A stretch of DNA of 64,000 nt from NCBI RefSeq assembly GCF_029227915.1, contig NC_079886.1, positions 4,836,001-4,900,000 of the forward strand, given 5' to 3'. The notes beneath the pieces are model-generated. The model was given only the letters and a program-made list of their open reading frames with translations. It did no database searches and had not been told where the DNA came from. The DNA comes from Hydractinia symbiolongicarpus (taxonomy: Eukaryota; Cnidaria; Hydrozoa; Anthoathecata; Hydractiniidae). The position numbers were made by a program, and so were the translations under genes. Shown piece after piece: positions 12,401 to 26,035 of this stretch. Numbering within the stretch: the stretch's first letter is position 1; every line of letters begins with the position of its first letter.

Positions 12401-15400
12401 ATAGCGCTTTATTAAAAAATGTAGATAAATCAGTTATTTTGTACTGTGGGACAAATCTAAGCCTTTAGCGCGCGCTGAGGAAATGGAAACAGTTTCAAAA
12501 TGTACATTTCATTGACTTTCTAACAGTATCAGTCCGTTTGAGTTACAAAAGTTGCGTCACATAATCGTACCAACATGTATTTAGCGATATTTTTCTGATA
12601 TTATTTGGTTGCATCGCTTTTAACACTGAAACGATTGACTGTGCCACTTAATTGAACTGATATTGGACTTTAACTTTGGAATTGCCATAAATGAGACAAC
12701 TGGACTCCAAGAAATAACGTTCTTCGTAATTTGAAATGATTGCTGAAACTCAGCAATTGCACTGGGTGCCGTGGTAACGCTTCATTTAAAAATTGAGATA
12801 AAAAAGTCATGTTGTACTGTGGAACCAATCGTAACCGTTAGCGCGCGCTAATGAAATAGAGACAGGTTCAGAAGCTACATTTCATTGACTTATTAACAGT
12901 ATCAGTCCGTTTGAGTTACAACGGTTGCGTCACATATTCGTACCAACATGTATTAACGACATTTTTCTGATATTAATGGGTTGCATTGCTTTTAACTGTG
13001 AAACGATTGACTGTGGCACTTAATTGAACTGATTTTAGATTTTGACCTTATAAATGTCATCAATAAGACAACTGGACCCCAAGGTATAACATTCTTCTTA
13101 ATTTGAAATGATTGCGGAAACTCAGCATATACACTGGGCGCTGTGGTAGTGCTCCATTTAAAAATTTAGATAAGTAAGATATTTTGTACTGTGGGACTAA
13201 TCCTAGCAGTTAGCACGCGCTAAAGAAATAGAGACAGTTTCAAAAACTACATGTCATTGACTTTCTAACGGTATCAATCCGTTTGAGTTACAACGGTTGC
13301 GTCACATATTGGTAATAACATGTATTTAGCGATATGTTTCTGATATTACTAGGTTGCATCGCTATTAACAGTAAAACGATTGATTGTGGGAGTTAATTAA
13401 ACTGACTTTAGACTTTGACCTTACAAATGTCTTCAATGAGACAATTGGACTCCAAGAAGTAACATTCTTCTTAATTTGACCTGATTGGTGGAACTCAGCG
13501 ATTACACTGGGCACTGTGGTAGCACTTCATTTAAAAATGTAGATAAATAAGTCATATTTTATTGTGGCACCAATCCTAGCCGATAGCTGGCGCTGAAGAA
13601 ATAGAGACAGTTTCAAAAGCTACATTTCAATGAATTTGTACGGTTTCAGTCCGTTTGAGTTACAACGGTTGCGTCACATATTCGTACCAACATGTAATTA
13701 GCGATATGTTTCTGATATTACTAGGTTGCATCGCTATTAACAGTAAAACGATTGACTGTGGGACTTAATTAAACTGGTTATAGACTTTGACCTTATATAT
13801 GTGATAAATGAGACAATTGGACCCCAAGATATAACATTCTTCTTAAGTTGACATGATTGCTGGAACTCAGAGTTCAGCAATTACACTGGGTGCCGTGGTA
13901 GCGCTTTATTTTAAAATTGAGATAAAAAAGTCATGTTGTACTGTGGAACCAATCGTAACCGTTAGCGCGCGCTAAAGAAATAAAGACAGGTTCAGAAGCT
14001 ACATTTCATTGACTTTCTAACAGTATCAGTCCGTTTGAGTTACAACGGTTGCGTCACATATTCGTACCAACATGTATTAACGACATTTTTCTGATATTAA
14101 TGGGTTGCATTGATTTTAACTGTGAAACGATTGACTGTGGCACTTAATTGAACTGATTTTAGATTTTGACCTTATAAATGTCATCAATAAGACAACTGGA
14201 CCCCAAGGTATAACGTTCTTCTTAGTTTGAAATGATTGCAGAAACTCAGTAATTAACCCGGGAGCTGAGGTAGCGCTTTATTTAAAAATTCAGATAAAGA
14301 AGTCATGTTGTACTGTGGAACCAATCGTAACCGTTAGCGCGCGCTAAAGAAATAGAGACAGTTTCGAAAACTACATTTCATTGACTTTCTAACGATATCA
14401 GTCCGTTTGAGTTACAACGATTGCGTCACATATTCGTTCCAACATGTATTTATAGATATGTTTCTGATATTACTTGGTTGCATTGCTTTTAACTGTGAAA
14501 CGATTGACTGTGGCACTTAGTTGAACTGATTTTAGATTTTGACCTTATAAATGTCATCAATGAGACAATTGGACTACGAGAAATAACATTCTTCTTAATT
14601 TGACATGATTGCTTGAACTCAACGATTACACTGGGCTTTGTTGTAGTGTTTCATTTAAAAGTTTAGATAAATACGTCATTCTTTACTGAGGGACCAATCC
14701 TAGCAGTTAGCGTGCGCTGAAGAAAAAAAGACACTTTTAAAAACTACATTTCATTGACTTTCTAACAGCATCAGTCCGTTTGAGTTACAACGGTTGTGTC
14801 ACATATCTGTACCAGCATGTAATTAGCGATATGTTTCTGATATTACCAGGTTGCATCGATTTTAACAGTAAACGATTGACTGTCGGACTTAATTGAAGTG
14901 ATTTTGGACTTTGAAATTATGAATGTGATAAATCAGACAATTGGACTCCAAGAAATAACATTTTTCTTAATTTGACATGATTGCTTGAACTCAACGATTA
15001 CACTGGGAGCTGTGATAGCGCTTTATTAAAAAATGTAGATAAATCAGTTATATTGTACTGTGGGACAAATCGTAGCATTTAGCGCGCGCTGAGAAAATGG
15101 AAACAGTTTCAAAATGTACATTTCATTGACTTTCTAACAGTATCAGTCCGTTTGAGTTACAGCAGTTGAGTCACATATTCGTACCAACATGTATTTAGCG
15201 ATATTTTTCTGATATTACTTGGTTGCATTGCTTTTAACTGTGAAACGATTGACTGTGGCACTTAGTTGAACTGATTTTAGATTTTGACTTTTTAAATGTC
15301 ATCAATGAGACAACTGGACCCAAGATATAACGTTCCGCTTAATTTGAAATGATTTCTGAAACTCAGCATATACACTGGGCGCTGTGGTAGTACTCTATTT

Positions 15401-15797
15401 AAATATTTAGATAAATAAGTCATTCTGTACTGTGGGACTAATCCTAGCAGTTAGCACGCGCTGGAGAAAGAGAGACAGTTTCAGAAGCTACCTTTCATTG
15501 ACTTTCTAACGGTATCAGTCCGTTTGAGTTACAACGGTTGCGTCACATATTTGTTCCAACATGTACTTAGCGATATGTTTCTGATATTACTTGGTTGCAT
15601 TGCTTTTAACAGTGAAACGATTGACTGTGGCACTTAATTGAACTGATTTTAGATTTTGACTTTATAAATGTCATCAATGAGACAACTGGACCCAAGATAT
15701 AACGTTCCGCTTAATTTGAAATGATTTCTGAAACACAGCATATACACTGGGCGCTGTGGTAGTACTCTATTTAAATATTTAGATAAATATGTCATTT
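9482..15797 (+). repeat. More diverged A/A'' satellite stretch
   Basis: The monomers mix A-type features with the A'' form (GTTGTACTGTGGAACCAATC, then GCGCGCGCTAAAGAAATAG). Repeat distances are longer and less regular. TGGTAATAAC occurs at 10,331, 11,074 and 13,310 (steps of 743 and 2,236). The string ACGGTTTC in an unusual context occurs at 10,661 and 13,640 (2,979, eight monomers). CGTTCCGCTT occurs at 11,972, 15,331 and 15,703. There is a 7-bp local duplication in GGAACTCAGAGTTCAGCAA near 13,862. No other feature was seen. Confidence 0.8.
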
Positions 15798-15927
15798 TGT
15801 ACTGTGGGACTAATCCTAGCAGTTAGCACGCGCTGGAGAAAGAGAGACAGTTTCAGAAGCTACCTTTCATTGACATTCTAACGGTATCAGTCCGTTTGAG
15901 TTACAACGGTTGCGTCACATTTTGGTA
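15270..15927 (+). repeat. Two adjacent near-identical monomers
   Basis: The segment 15,270-15,555 is repeated at 15,642-15,927, exactly 372 bp on, with shared variants CGTTCCGCTT, ATTTCTGAAAC and TACTCTATTTAAATATTT and only a few differences. Neighbouring monomers elsewhere differ much more, so this looks like a recent single-monomer duplication or conversion. Confidence 0.75.
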
Positions 15928-18033
15928 CCAACATGTATTTAGCGATAAGTTTCTGATATTGCTAGGTTGCATCGCTATTAACAGTAAAACGATTGACTGT
16001 GGGACTTAATTAAACTGATTATAGACTTTGACCTTATAAATGTGATAAATGAGACAATTGGATCCCAAGATATAACATTCTTCTTAATTTGACATGATTG
16101 CTTGAACTCAACGATTACACTGGGAGCTGTTATAGCGCCTTATTAAAAAATGTAGATAAATCAGTTATTTTGTACTGTGGGTCAAATCTTAGCCTTTAGC
16201 GCGCGCTGAGGAAATGGAAACAGTTTCAAATTGTATATTTCATTGACGTTCTAACAGTATCAGTCCGTTTGAGTTACAAAAATTGCGTCACATAATCGTA
16301 CCAACATGTATTTAGCGATATTTTTCTGATATTACTTGGTTGCATCGCTTTTAACACTGAAACGATTGACTGTGCCACTTAATTGAACTGATATTGGACT
16401 TTGACTTTGGAATTGCCATAAATGAGACAACTGGACTCCAAGAAGTAATGTTCTTCTTAATTTGAAATAATTGCTGAAACTCAGTAATTACACTGGGCGC
16501 TGTGGTAGCGCTTTATTTTAAATTCAGATAAAAAATTCATGTTGTACTGTGGAACCAATCGTAACCGTTAGCGCGCTAAAGAAATAGAGACAGTTTCAAA
16601 AAAAACATTTCATTTACTTTCTAACGGTATCAGTCCGTTTGAGTTACAACCACTGCGTCACATATTCGTTCCAACATGTATTTTGCGATATGTTTCTGAT
16701 ATTACTTGGTTGCATCGCTTCTAACAGTGAAACGAGTGACTGTGCCACTTAATTGAACTGATATTGGACTTTGACTTTGTAATTGCCATAAATGAGAAAA
16801 CTGGACTCCAAGAAATAACGTTCTTCTTAATTTGAAATGATTGCTGAAACTCAGCAATTACACTGGGTGCCGTGGTAGCGCTTTATTTAAAAATTCAGAT
16901 AAAAAAGTCATGTTGTACTGTGGAACCAATCGTAACCGTTAGCGCGCGCTGGAGAAAGAGAGTCAGTTTCAGAAGCTACATTCCATTGACTTTCTAACGG
17001 TATCTGTCCGTTTAAGTTACGACGGTTGCGTCACATTTTGGTACCAACATGTATTTAGCGATATGTTTCTGATATTACTAGGTTGCATCGCTATTAACAC
17101 TAAACCGATTGACTGTCGGATTTAATTGAAGTGATTTTGGACTTTGAACTTATAAATGTGATAAATCAGACAATTGTACTCCAAGAAATAACATTCTTCT
17201 TAATTTGACATGATTGCTTGAACTCAACGATTAACCTGGGAGCTGTGACAGCGCTTTATTAAAAAATGTAGATAAATCAGTTATTTTGTACTGTGGGACT
17301 TATCTTAGCCGTTAGCACGTACTGAAGATTTAGAGACAGTTTCAAAAACTAAATTTCATTGACTTTCTAACGGTATCAGTCCGTTTGGGATACAACAGTT
17401 GCGTCACATATTGGTAACAACATGTATTTACCGACATGTTTCTGATATTACTAAGTTGCATCGCTTATAACAATAAAACGATTGATTGTGGGACTTAATT
17501 AAACTGATTTTAGACTTTGACCCTACAAATGTCTTCAATGAGACAATTGGACTCCAAGAAATAACATTCTTCATAATTTGACCTGATTGGTGGAACTCCG
17601 CGATTACACTGGGCACTGTGGTAGCACTTGATTTAAAGATTTAGATACATAAGTCATATTTTACTGTGGCACCAATCCTAGCCGATGGCTCGCGCTGAAG
17701 AAATAGAGACAGTTTCAAAAACAACATTTCATTGACTTTCTAACGCTTTCATTTCGTTTGAGTTACAACGGTTGCGTCAGATATTCGTACCAACATGTAA
17801 TTAGCGATATGTTTCTGATATTACTTAGTTTCATTGCTTTTAACTGTGAAACGATTGACTGTGGCACTTAATTGAACTGATTTTAGATTTTGACCTTATA
17901 AATGTCATCAATGAGACTATTGGACTCCAAGAAATAACATTCTTCTTAATTTGACATGATTGCTTGAACACAACGATTACACTGGGGATCTGTGACAGCG
18001 CTTTATTAAAAAATTCAGTTAAAAAATTCATGT
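15798..18033 (+). repeat. 2,235-bp hexamer HOR, copy 1
   Basis: This is the first of three six-monomer units. Anchors repeating in all three copies are GGATCC (BamHI) at 16,060, 18,296 and 20,531; CGAGTGACTG at 16,733, 18,969 and 21,204; and ATAAGTTTCT at 15,945, 18,181 and 20,416. The unit starts at TGTACTGTGGGACTAATCC. The minus-strand open frames at 17,428-17,616 and 17,840-18,031 recur in the later copies at the same spacing and are not genes. Confidence 0.9.
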
Positions 18034-20268
18034 TGTACTGTGGGACTAATCCTAGCAGTTAGCACGCGCTGGAGAAAGAGAGACAGTTTCAGAAGCTACC
18101 TTTCATTGACTTTCTAACGGTATCAGTCCGTTTGAGTTACAACGGTTGCGTCACATTTTGGTACCAACATGTATTTAGCGATAAGTTTCTGATATTACTA
18201 GGTTGCATCGCTATTAACAGTAAAACGATTGACTGTGGGACTTAATTAAACTGATTATAGACTTTGACCTTATAAATGTGATAAATGAGACAATTGGATC
18301 CCAAGATATAACATTCTTTTTAATTTGACATGATTGCTTGAACTTAACGATTACACTGGGAGCTGTGATAGCGCCTTATTAAAAAATGTAGATAAATCAG
18401 TTATTTTGTACTGTGGGACAAATCTTAGCCTTTAGCGCGCGCTGAGGAAATGGAAACAGTTTCAAATTGTACATTTCATTGACGTTCTAACAGTATCAGT
18501 CCGTTTGAGTTACAAAAATTGCGTCACATAATCGTACCAACATGTATTTAGCGATATTTTTCTGATATTACTTGGTTGCATCGCTTTTAACACTGAAACG
18601 ATTGACTGTGCCACTTAATTGAACTGATATTGGAGTTTGACTTTGGAATTGCCATAAATGAGACAACTGGACTCCAAGAAGTAATGTTCTTCTTAATTTG
18701 AAATAATTGCTGAAACTCAGTAATTACACTGGGCGCTGTGGTAGCGCTTTATTTTAAATTCAGATAAAAAATTCATGTTGTACTGTGGAACGAATCGTAA
18801 CCGTTAGCGCGCTAAAGAAATAGAGACAGTTTCAAAAAAAACATTTCATTTACTTTCTAACGGTATCAGTCCGTTTGAGTTACAACCACTGCGTCACATA
18901 TTCGTTCCAACATGTATTTAGCGATATGTTTCTGATATTACTTGGTTGCATCGCTTCTAACAGTGAAACGAGTGACTGTGCCACTTAATTGAACTGATAT
19001 TGGACTTTGACTTTGTAATTGCCATAAATGAGACAACTGGACTCCAAGAAATAACGTTCTTCTTAATTTGAAATGATTGCTGAAACTCAGCAATTACACT
19101 GGGTGCCGTGGTAGCGCTTTATTTAAAAATTCAGATAAAAAAGTCATGTTGTACTGTGGAACCAATCGTAACCGTTAGCGCGCGCTGGAGAAAGAGAGTC
19201 AGTTTCAGAAGCTACATTCCATTGACTTTCTAACGGTATCTGTCCGTTTAGTTACGACGGTTGCGTCACATTTTGGTACCAACATGTATTTAGCGATATG
19301 TTTCTGATATTACTAGGTTGCATCGCTATTAACACTAAACCGATTGACTGTCGGATTTAATTGAAGTGATTTTGGACTTTGAACTTCTAAATGTGATAAA
19401 TCAGACAATTGTACTCCAAGAAATAACATTCTTCTTAATTTGACATGATTGCTTGAACTCAACGATTAACCTGGGAGCTGTGACAGCGCTTTATTAAAAA
19501 ATGTAGATAAATCAGTTATTTTGTACTGTGGGACTTATCTTAGCCGTTAGCACGTACTGAAGATTTAGAGACAGTTTCAAAAACTAAATTTCATTGACTT
19601 TCTAACGGTATCAGTCCGTTTGGGTTACAACAGTTGCGTCACATATTGGTAACAACATGTATTTACCGACATGTTTCTGATATTACTAAGTTGCATCGCT
19701 TATAACAATAAAACGATTGATTGTGGGACTTAATTAAATTGATTTTAGACTTTGACCCTACAAATGTCTTCAATGAGACAACTGGACTCCAAGAAATAAC
19801 ATTCTTCATAATTTGACCTGATTGGTGGAACTCCGCGATTACACTGGGCACTGTGGTAGCACTTGATTTAAAGATTTAGATACATAAGTCATATTTTACT
19901 GTGGCACCAATCCTAGCCGATGGCTCGCGCTGAAGAAATAGAGACAGTTTCAAAAACAACATTTCATTGACTTTCTAACGCTTTCATTTCGTTTGAGTTA
20001 CAACAGTTGCGTCAGATATTCGTACCAACATGTAATTAGCGATATGTTTCTGATATTACTTAGTTGCATTGCTTTTAACTGTGAAACGATTGACTGTGGC
20101 ACTTAATTGAACTGATTTTAGATTTTGACCTTATAAATGTCATCAATGAGACTATTGGACTCCAAGAAATAACATTCTTCTTAATTTGACATGATTGCTT
20201 GAACACAACGATTACACTGGGGATCTGTGACAGCGCTTTATTAAAAACTTCAGTTAAAAAATTCATGT
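18034..20268 (+). repeat. 2,235-bp hexamer HOR, copy 2
   Basis: Same order of six monomers as copy 1 at an offset of 2,236 bp, including the unusual GCGCGCTAAAG monomer and TCCATTGACTTTCTAACGG. Differences from copy 1 are scattered single bases, for example a one-base loss at GTCCGTTTAGTTACG (about 19,247) that is shared with copy 3 only. Confidence 0.9.
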
Positions 20269-22503
20269 TGTACTGTGGAACCAATCGTAACCGTTAGCGC
20301 CCGCTAAAGAAATAGAAACAGTTTCAAAAACTACTTTTCATTGACTTTCTAACGCTTTCATTTCGTTTGAGTTACAACGGTGGCGTCAGATATTCGTACC
20401 AACATGTAATTAGCGATAAGTTTCTGATATTACTAGGTTGCATCGCTATTAACAGTAAAATGATTGACTGTGGGACTTAATTAAACTGATTATAGACTTT
20501 GACCTTATAAATGTGATAAATGAGACAATTGGATCCCAAGATATAACATTCTTCTTAATTTGACATGATTGCTTGAACTCAACGATTACACTGGGAGCTG
20601 TGATAGCGCCTTATTAAAAAATGTAGATAAATCAGTTATTTTGTACTGTGGGACAAATCTTAGCCTTTAGCGCGCGCTGAGGAAATGGAAACAGTTTCAA
20701 ATTGTACATTTCATTGACGTTCTAACAGTATCAGTCCGTTTGAGTTACAAAAATTGCGTCACATAATCGTACCAACATGTATTTAGCGATATTTTTCTGA
20801 TATTACTTGGTTGCATCGCTTTTAACACTGAAACGATTGACTGTGCCACTTAATTGAACTGATATTGGACTTTGACTTTGGAATTGCCATAAATGAGACA
20901 ACTGGACTCCAAGAAGTAATGTTCTTCTTAATTTGAAATAATTGCTGAAACTCAGTAATTACACTGGGCGCTGTGGTAGCGCTTTATTTTAAATTCAGAT
21001 AAAAAATTCATGTTGTACTGTGGAACCAATCGTAACCGTTAGCGCGCTAAAGAAATAGAGACAGTTTCAAAAAAAACATTTCATTTACTTTCTAACGGTA
21101 TCAGTCCGTTTGAGTTACAACCACTGCGTCACATATTCGTTCCAACATGTATTTAGCGATATGTTTCTGATATTACTTGGTTGCATCGCTTCTAACAGTG
21201 AAACGAGTGACTGTGCCACTTAATTGAACTGATATTGGACTTTGACTTTGTAATTGCCATAAGTGAGACAACTGGACTCCAAGAAATAACGTTCTTCTTA
21301 ATTTGAAATGATTGCTGAAACTCAGCAATTACACTGGGTGCCGTGGTAGCGCTTTATTTAAAAATTCAGATAAAAAAGTCATGTTGTACTGTGGAACCAA
21401 TCGTAACCGTTAGCGCGCGCTGGAGAAAGAGAGTCAGTTTCAGAAGCTACATTCCATTGACTTTCTAACGGTATCTGTCCGTTTAGTTACGACGGTTGCG
21501 TCACATTTTGGTACCAACATGTATTTAGCGATATGTTTCTGATATTACTAGGTTGCATCGCTATTAACACTAAACCGATTGACTGTCGGATTTAATTGAA
21601 GTGATTTTGGACTTTGAACTTATAAATGTGATAAATCAGACAATTGTACTCCAAGAAATAACATTCTTCTTAATTTGACATGATTGCTTGAACTCAACGA
21701 TTAACCTGGGAGCTGTGACAGCGCTTTATTAAAAAATGTAGATAAATCAGTTATTTTGTACTGTGGGACTTATCTTAGCCGTTAGCACTTACTGAAGATT
21801 TAGAGACAGTTTCAAAAACTAAATTTCATTGACTTTCTAACGGTATCAGTCCGTTTGGGTTACAACAGTTGCGTCACATATTGGTAACAACATGTATTTA
21901 CCGACATGTTTCTGATATTACTAAGTTGCATCGCTTATAACAATAAAACGATTGATTGTGGGACTTAATTAAACTGATTTTAGACTTTGACCCTACAAAT
22001 GTCTTCAATGAGACAACTGGACTCCAAGAAATAACATTCTTCATAATTTGACCTGATTGGTGGAACTCTGCGATTACACTGGGCACTGTGGTAGCACTTG
22101 ATTTAAAGATTTAGATACATAAGTCATATTTTACTGTGGCACCAATCCTAGCCGATGGCTCGCGCTGAAGAAATAGAGACAGTTTCAAAAACAACATTTC
22201 ATTGACTTTCTAACGCTTTCATTTCGTTTGAGTTACAACGGTTGCGTCAGATATTCGTACCAACATGTAATTAGCGATATGTTTCTGATATTACTTAGTT
22301 GCATTGCTTTTAACTGTGAAACGATTGACTGTGGCACTTAATTGAACTGATTTTAGATTTTGACCTTATAAATGTCATCAATGAGACTATTGGACTCCAA
22401 GAAATAACATTCTTCTTAATTTGACATGATTGCTTGAACACAACGATTACACTGGGGATCTGTGACAGCGCTTTATTAAAAAATTCAGTTAAAAAATTCA
22501 TGT
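20269..22503 (+). repeat. 2,235-bp hexamer HOR, copy 3
   Basis: Same unit at an offset of 2,235 bp, with the GGATCC site at 20,531 and CGAGTGACTG at 21,204. Its first ~140 bp (20,277-20,413) do not match copies 1 and 2 and look converted from neighbouring monomers. The rest matches copy 2 closely. Confidence 0.9.
20277..20413 (+). repeat. Chimeric conversion tract at the start of hexamer copy 3
   Basis: Copies 1 and 2 begin TGTGGGACTAATCCTAGCAG, but copy 3 reads TGTGGAACCAATCGTAACCG and GCGCCCGCTAAAG, which is like the sequence following copy 3 at 22,512. It then reads CTAACGCTTTCATTTCGTTT (20,348), which matches the previous monomer at 19,975 (373 bp earlier). From ATAAGTTTCT (20,416) it returns to the HOR sequence. 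The mosaic fits a short in-register conversion event. Confidence 0.75.
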
Positions 22504-22800
22504 TGTACTGTGGAACCAATCGTAACCGTTAGCGCCCGCTAAAGAAATAGAAACAGTTTCAAAAACTACTTTTCATTAACCTTCTAACGGTATCAGTCCG
22601 TTTGAGTTGCAACGATTGCGTCACATGTTCGTTTCAACATGTAATTAGCGATATGTTTCTGATATTACTTGGTTGCATTGCTTTACACTGTGAAACGATT
22701 GACTGTGGCACTTAATTGAACTGACTTTCGACTTTGAAATTATAAATGTGATAAAAGAGACAATTGGACTCCAAGAGATAACATTCTCCTTAATTTCACA
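22504..22800 (+). repeat. Transition monomer from A'' to B type
   Basis: This begins as A'' (GGAACCAATCGTAACCG), passes through GAGTTGCAACGATTGCGTCA, and switches at about 22,722 to the B-type linker GACTTTCGACTTTGAAATTA, the first occurrence of that linker in the window. To its right the EcoRI-containing TGCTGGAATTCAGCGATTTC form dominates. Confidence 0.7.
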
Positions 22801-22902
22801 TGATTGCTGGAATTCAGCGATTTCACCGGGCGCTGTGATAGCGCTTCATTTAAAAATTTAGATAAATAAGTCATTTTTTATGTGGGACAAATCTTAGCCG
22901 TT

Positions 22903-22912
22903 AGCGCGCGCT
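22903..22912. other. AGCGCGCGCT palindrome (representative copy)
   Basis: A perfect 10-bp palindrome and the most GC/CpG-rich spot in an otherwise AT-rich monomer. It is present in most B, C and A'' monomers. It is replaced by AGCACGTACT in many A monomers, by GCGTGCGCC in others, and destroyed in the 358-bp variants. Confidence 0.6.
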
Positions 22913-22999
22913 GAAGAAATAGAGAAAGTTTCAAAAGCTTTATTTCATGGACTTTCTAACGGTTTCAGTCCGTTTGAGTTACAACGGTTGCGTCACATA

Positions 23000-23009
23000 T
23001 TGGTACCAA
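23000..23009. other. TTGGTACCAA palindrome with KpnI site (representative copy)
   Basis: A perfect 10-bp palindrome just 3' of the conserved core, seen in many monomers. Common variants (TTGGTAACAA, TTCGTACCAA, TTGGTGCCAA) break it, so its presence follows subfamily. Confidence 0.55.
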
Positions 23010-23374
23010 CATTTATTAAGCGATATTTTTCTAATATTACTTGTTTGCATCGCCTTTTACAGTGAAACGATTGACTGTGGGACTTAATTGAACTGATTTT
23101 GGACTTTCACAATATAAATGTGATAAATGAGACAAATGGACTTCAAGAAATAACATTCTCCTTAATTTGACATGATTGCTGGAATTCAACGATTACACTG
23201 GGTGCTGTGATAGCGCTTCATTTAAAAATTTAGATAAATAAGTCATTTTTTGATGTGGGACCAATCCTAGCCATTAGCGTGCGCCAAAGAAATGGAGACA
23301 GTTTTAAAAACTACATTTCATTTACTTTCTAACGGTATCAGTCCGTTTGAGTTACAACGGTTGCGTCACATATT

Positions 23375-25090
23375 GGTACCAACATGTATTTAACGATATG
23401 TTTCTGATATTACTTGGTTGCATCGCTTCTAACAGTGAAACGAGTGACTGTGCCACTAAATTGAACTGATATTGGACTTTGACTTTGTAATTGCCATAAA
23501 TGAGACAACTGGACTCCAAGAAATAACGTTCTTCTTAATTTGAAATGATTGCTGAAACTCAGCAATTACACTGGGTGCCGTGGTAGCGCTTTATTTAAAA
23601 ATTCAGATAAAAAAGTCATGTTGTACTGTGGAACCAATCGTAACCGTTAGCGCGCGCTGGAGAAAGAGAGTCAGTTTCAGAAGCTACATTCCATTGACTT
23701 TCTAACGGTATCTGTCCGTTTAAGTTACGACGGTTGCGTCACATTTTGGTACCAACATGTATTTAGCGATATGTTTCTGATATTACTAGGTTGCATCGCT
23801 ATTAACACTAAACCGATTGACTGTCGGATTTAATTGAAGTGATTTTGGACTTTGAACTTATAAATGTGATAAATCAGACAATTGTACTCCAAGAAATAAC
23901 ATTCTTCTTAATTTGACATGATTGCTTGAACTCAACGATTAACCTGGGAGCTGTGACAGCGCTTTATTAAAAAATGTAGATAAATCAGTTATTTTGTACT
24001 GTGGGACTTATCTTAGCCGTTAGCACGTACTGAAGATTTAGAGACAGTTTCAAAAACTAAATTTCATTGACTTTCTAACGGTTTCAGTCCGTTTGGGTTA
24101 CAACAGTTGCGTCACATATTGGTAACAACATGTATTTACCGACATGTTTCTGATATTACTAAGTTGCATCGCTTATAACAATAAAACGATTGATTGTGGG
24201 ACTTAATTAAACTGATTTTAGACTTTGACCCTACAAATGTCTTCAATGAGACAATTGAACTCCAAGAAATAACATTCTTCATAATTTGACCTGATTGGTG
24301 GAACTCCGCGATTACACTGGGCACTGTGGCAGCACTTGATTTAAAGATTTAGATACATAAGTCATATTTTACTGTGGCACCAATCCTAGCCGATGGCTCG
24401 CGCTGAAGAAATAGAGACAGTTTCAAAAACAACATTTCATTGACTTTCTAACGCTTTCATTTCGTTTGAGTTACAACGGTTGCGTCAGATATTTGTACCA
24501 ACATGTAATTAGCGATATGTTTCTGATATTACTTAGTTGCATTGCTTTTAACTGTGAAACGATTGACTGTGGCACTTAATTGAACTGATTTTAGATTTTG
24601 ACCTTATAAATGTCATCAATGAGACTATTGGACTCCAAGAAATAACATTCTTTTTAATTTGACATGATTGCTTGAACACAACGATTACACTGGGGATCTG
24701 TGACAGCGCTTTATTAAAAAATTCAGTTAAAAAATTCATGTTGTACTGTGGAACCAATCGTAACCGTTAGCGCCAGCTAAAGAAATAGAAACAGTTTCAA
24801 AAACTACTTTTCATTAACCTTCTAACGGTATCAGTCCGTTTGAGTTGCAACGATTGCGTCACATGTTCGTTTCAACATGTAATTAGCGATATGTTTCTGA
24901 TATTACTTGGTTGCATTGCTTTACACTGTGAAACGATTGACTGTGGCACTTAATTGAACTGACTTTCGACTTTGAAATTATAAATGTGATAAAAGAGACA
25001 ATTGGACTCCAAGAGATAACATTCTCCTTAATTTCACATGATTGCTGGAATTCAGCGATTTCACCGGGCGCTGTGATAGCGCTTCATTTA
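23375..25090 (+). repeat. Partial fourth copy of the hexamer HOR
   Basis: This matches 21,137-22,852 at an offset of 2,237-2,238 bp. Anchors: CGAGTGACTG at 23,441 (21,204 in copy 3) and the start of the recurring minus-strand open frame at 24,136 (21,898). It runs past the end of copy 3 into the transition monomer, so the source included the A''/B junction. It is duplicated again at about 27,445-29,160 within the 4,070-bp unit. Confidence 0.8.
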
Positions 25091-25694
25091 AAAATTTAGA
25101 TGAATGAGTCATTTTTTGATGTGGGACCAATCTTAGCCGTTAGTGCGCGCTGAAGAAATAGAGAAAGTTTCAAAAGCTACATTTCATTGAATTTCTAACG
25201 GTATCAGTCCGTTTGAGTTACAACGAGTACGTCACATATTGGTACCAACATGTATTTAGCGATATGCTTCTGATATTACTAGGCTGCATCGCTATTAACA
25301 GTAAAAAGGTTGACTGTGGGACTTAATTGAACTGTTTTTAGACTTTGACCTTATAAATGTCATCAATGAGACAATTAGACTCCAAGAAATAACGTTCTTC
25401 TTAATTTGAAATGATTGCTGAAACTCAGCAATTACACTGGGTGCCGTGGTAGCGCTTTATTTAAAAATTTAGATAAATAAGTCATTTTTTACTGTGGGAC
25501 CAATCCTAGCCGTTAGCGCGCGCTGAAGAAAAAAGACATTTTCTAGAACTACATTTCATTGACTTTCTAACGGTATCAGTCTGTTTGAGGTACAACGGTT
25601 GCGTCACATATTGGTACCAACATTTATTTAGCGATATTTTTCTAATATTACTAGGTTGCATCGCTTTTAACAGTGAAACGATTGACTGCGGGAC

Positions 25695-26035
25695 TTAATT
25701 GAACTGACTTTGGACTTTGACATAATAAATGTGATGACAGAGACAATTGGCATGATTGCTGGAATTCAGCGATTTCACTGGGCTCTGTTATAGCGCTTCA
25801 TTTAAAAATTTAGATAAATAAGTCATTTTTTATGTGGGACAAATCTTAGCCGTTAGCGCGCGCTGAAGAAATAGAGAAAGTTTCAAAAGCTTTATTTCAT
25901 GGACTTTCTAACGGTTTCAGTCCGTTTGAGTTACAACGGTTGCGTCACATATTGGTACCAACATTTATTAAGCGATATTTTTCTAATATTACTTGTTTGC
26001 ATCGCTTTTTACAGTGAAACGATTGACTGTGGGAC
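25695..26035 (+). repeat. 341-bp monomer with 31-bp deletion
   Basis: After GACAATTGG the 31 bases normally running from ACTCCAAG to TTAATTTGA are missing, so it reads GACAATTGGCATGATTGC with the junction at 25,750/25,751. It is also marked by GTGATGACAG in place of GTGATAAAAG. Confidence 0.92.

Noticed and set aside
13861-13885. Possible small insertion or target-site duplication at CTCAGAGTTCAGCAA
   Set aside because: It is a 7-bp local duplication with no inserted element; simple replication slippage explains it.
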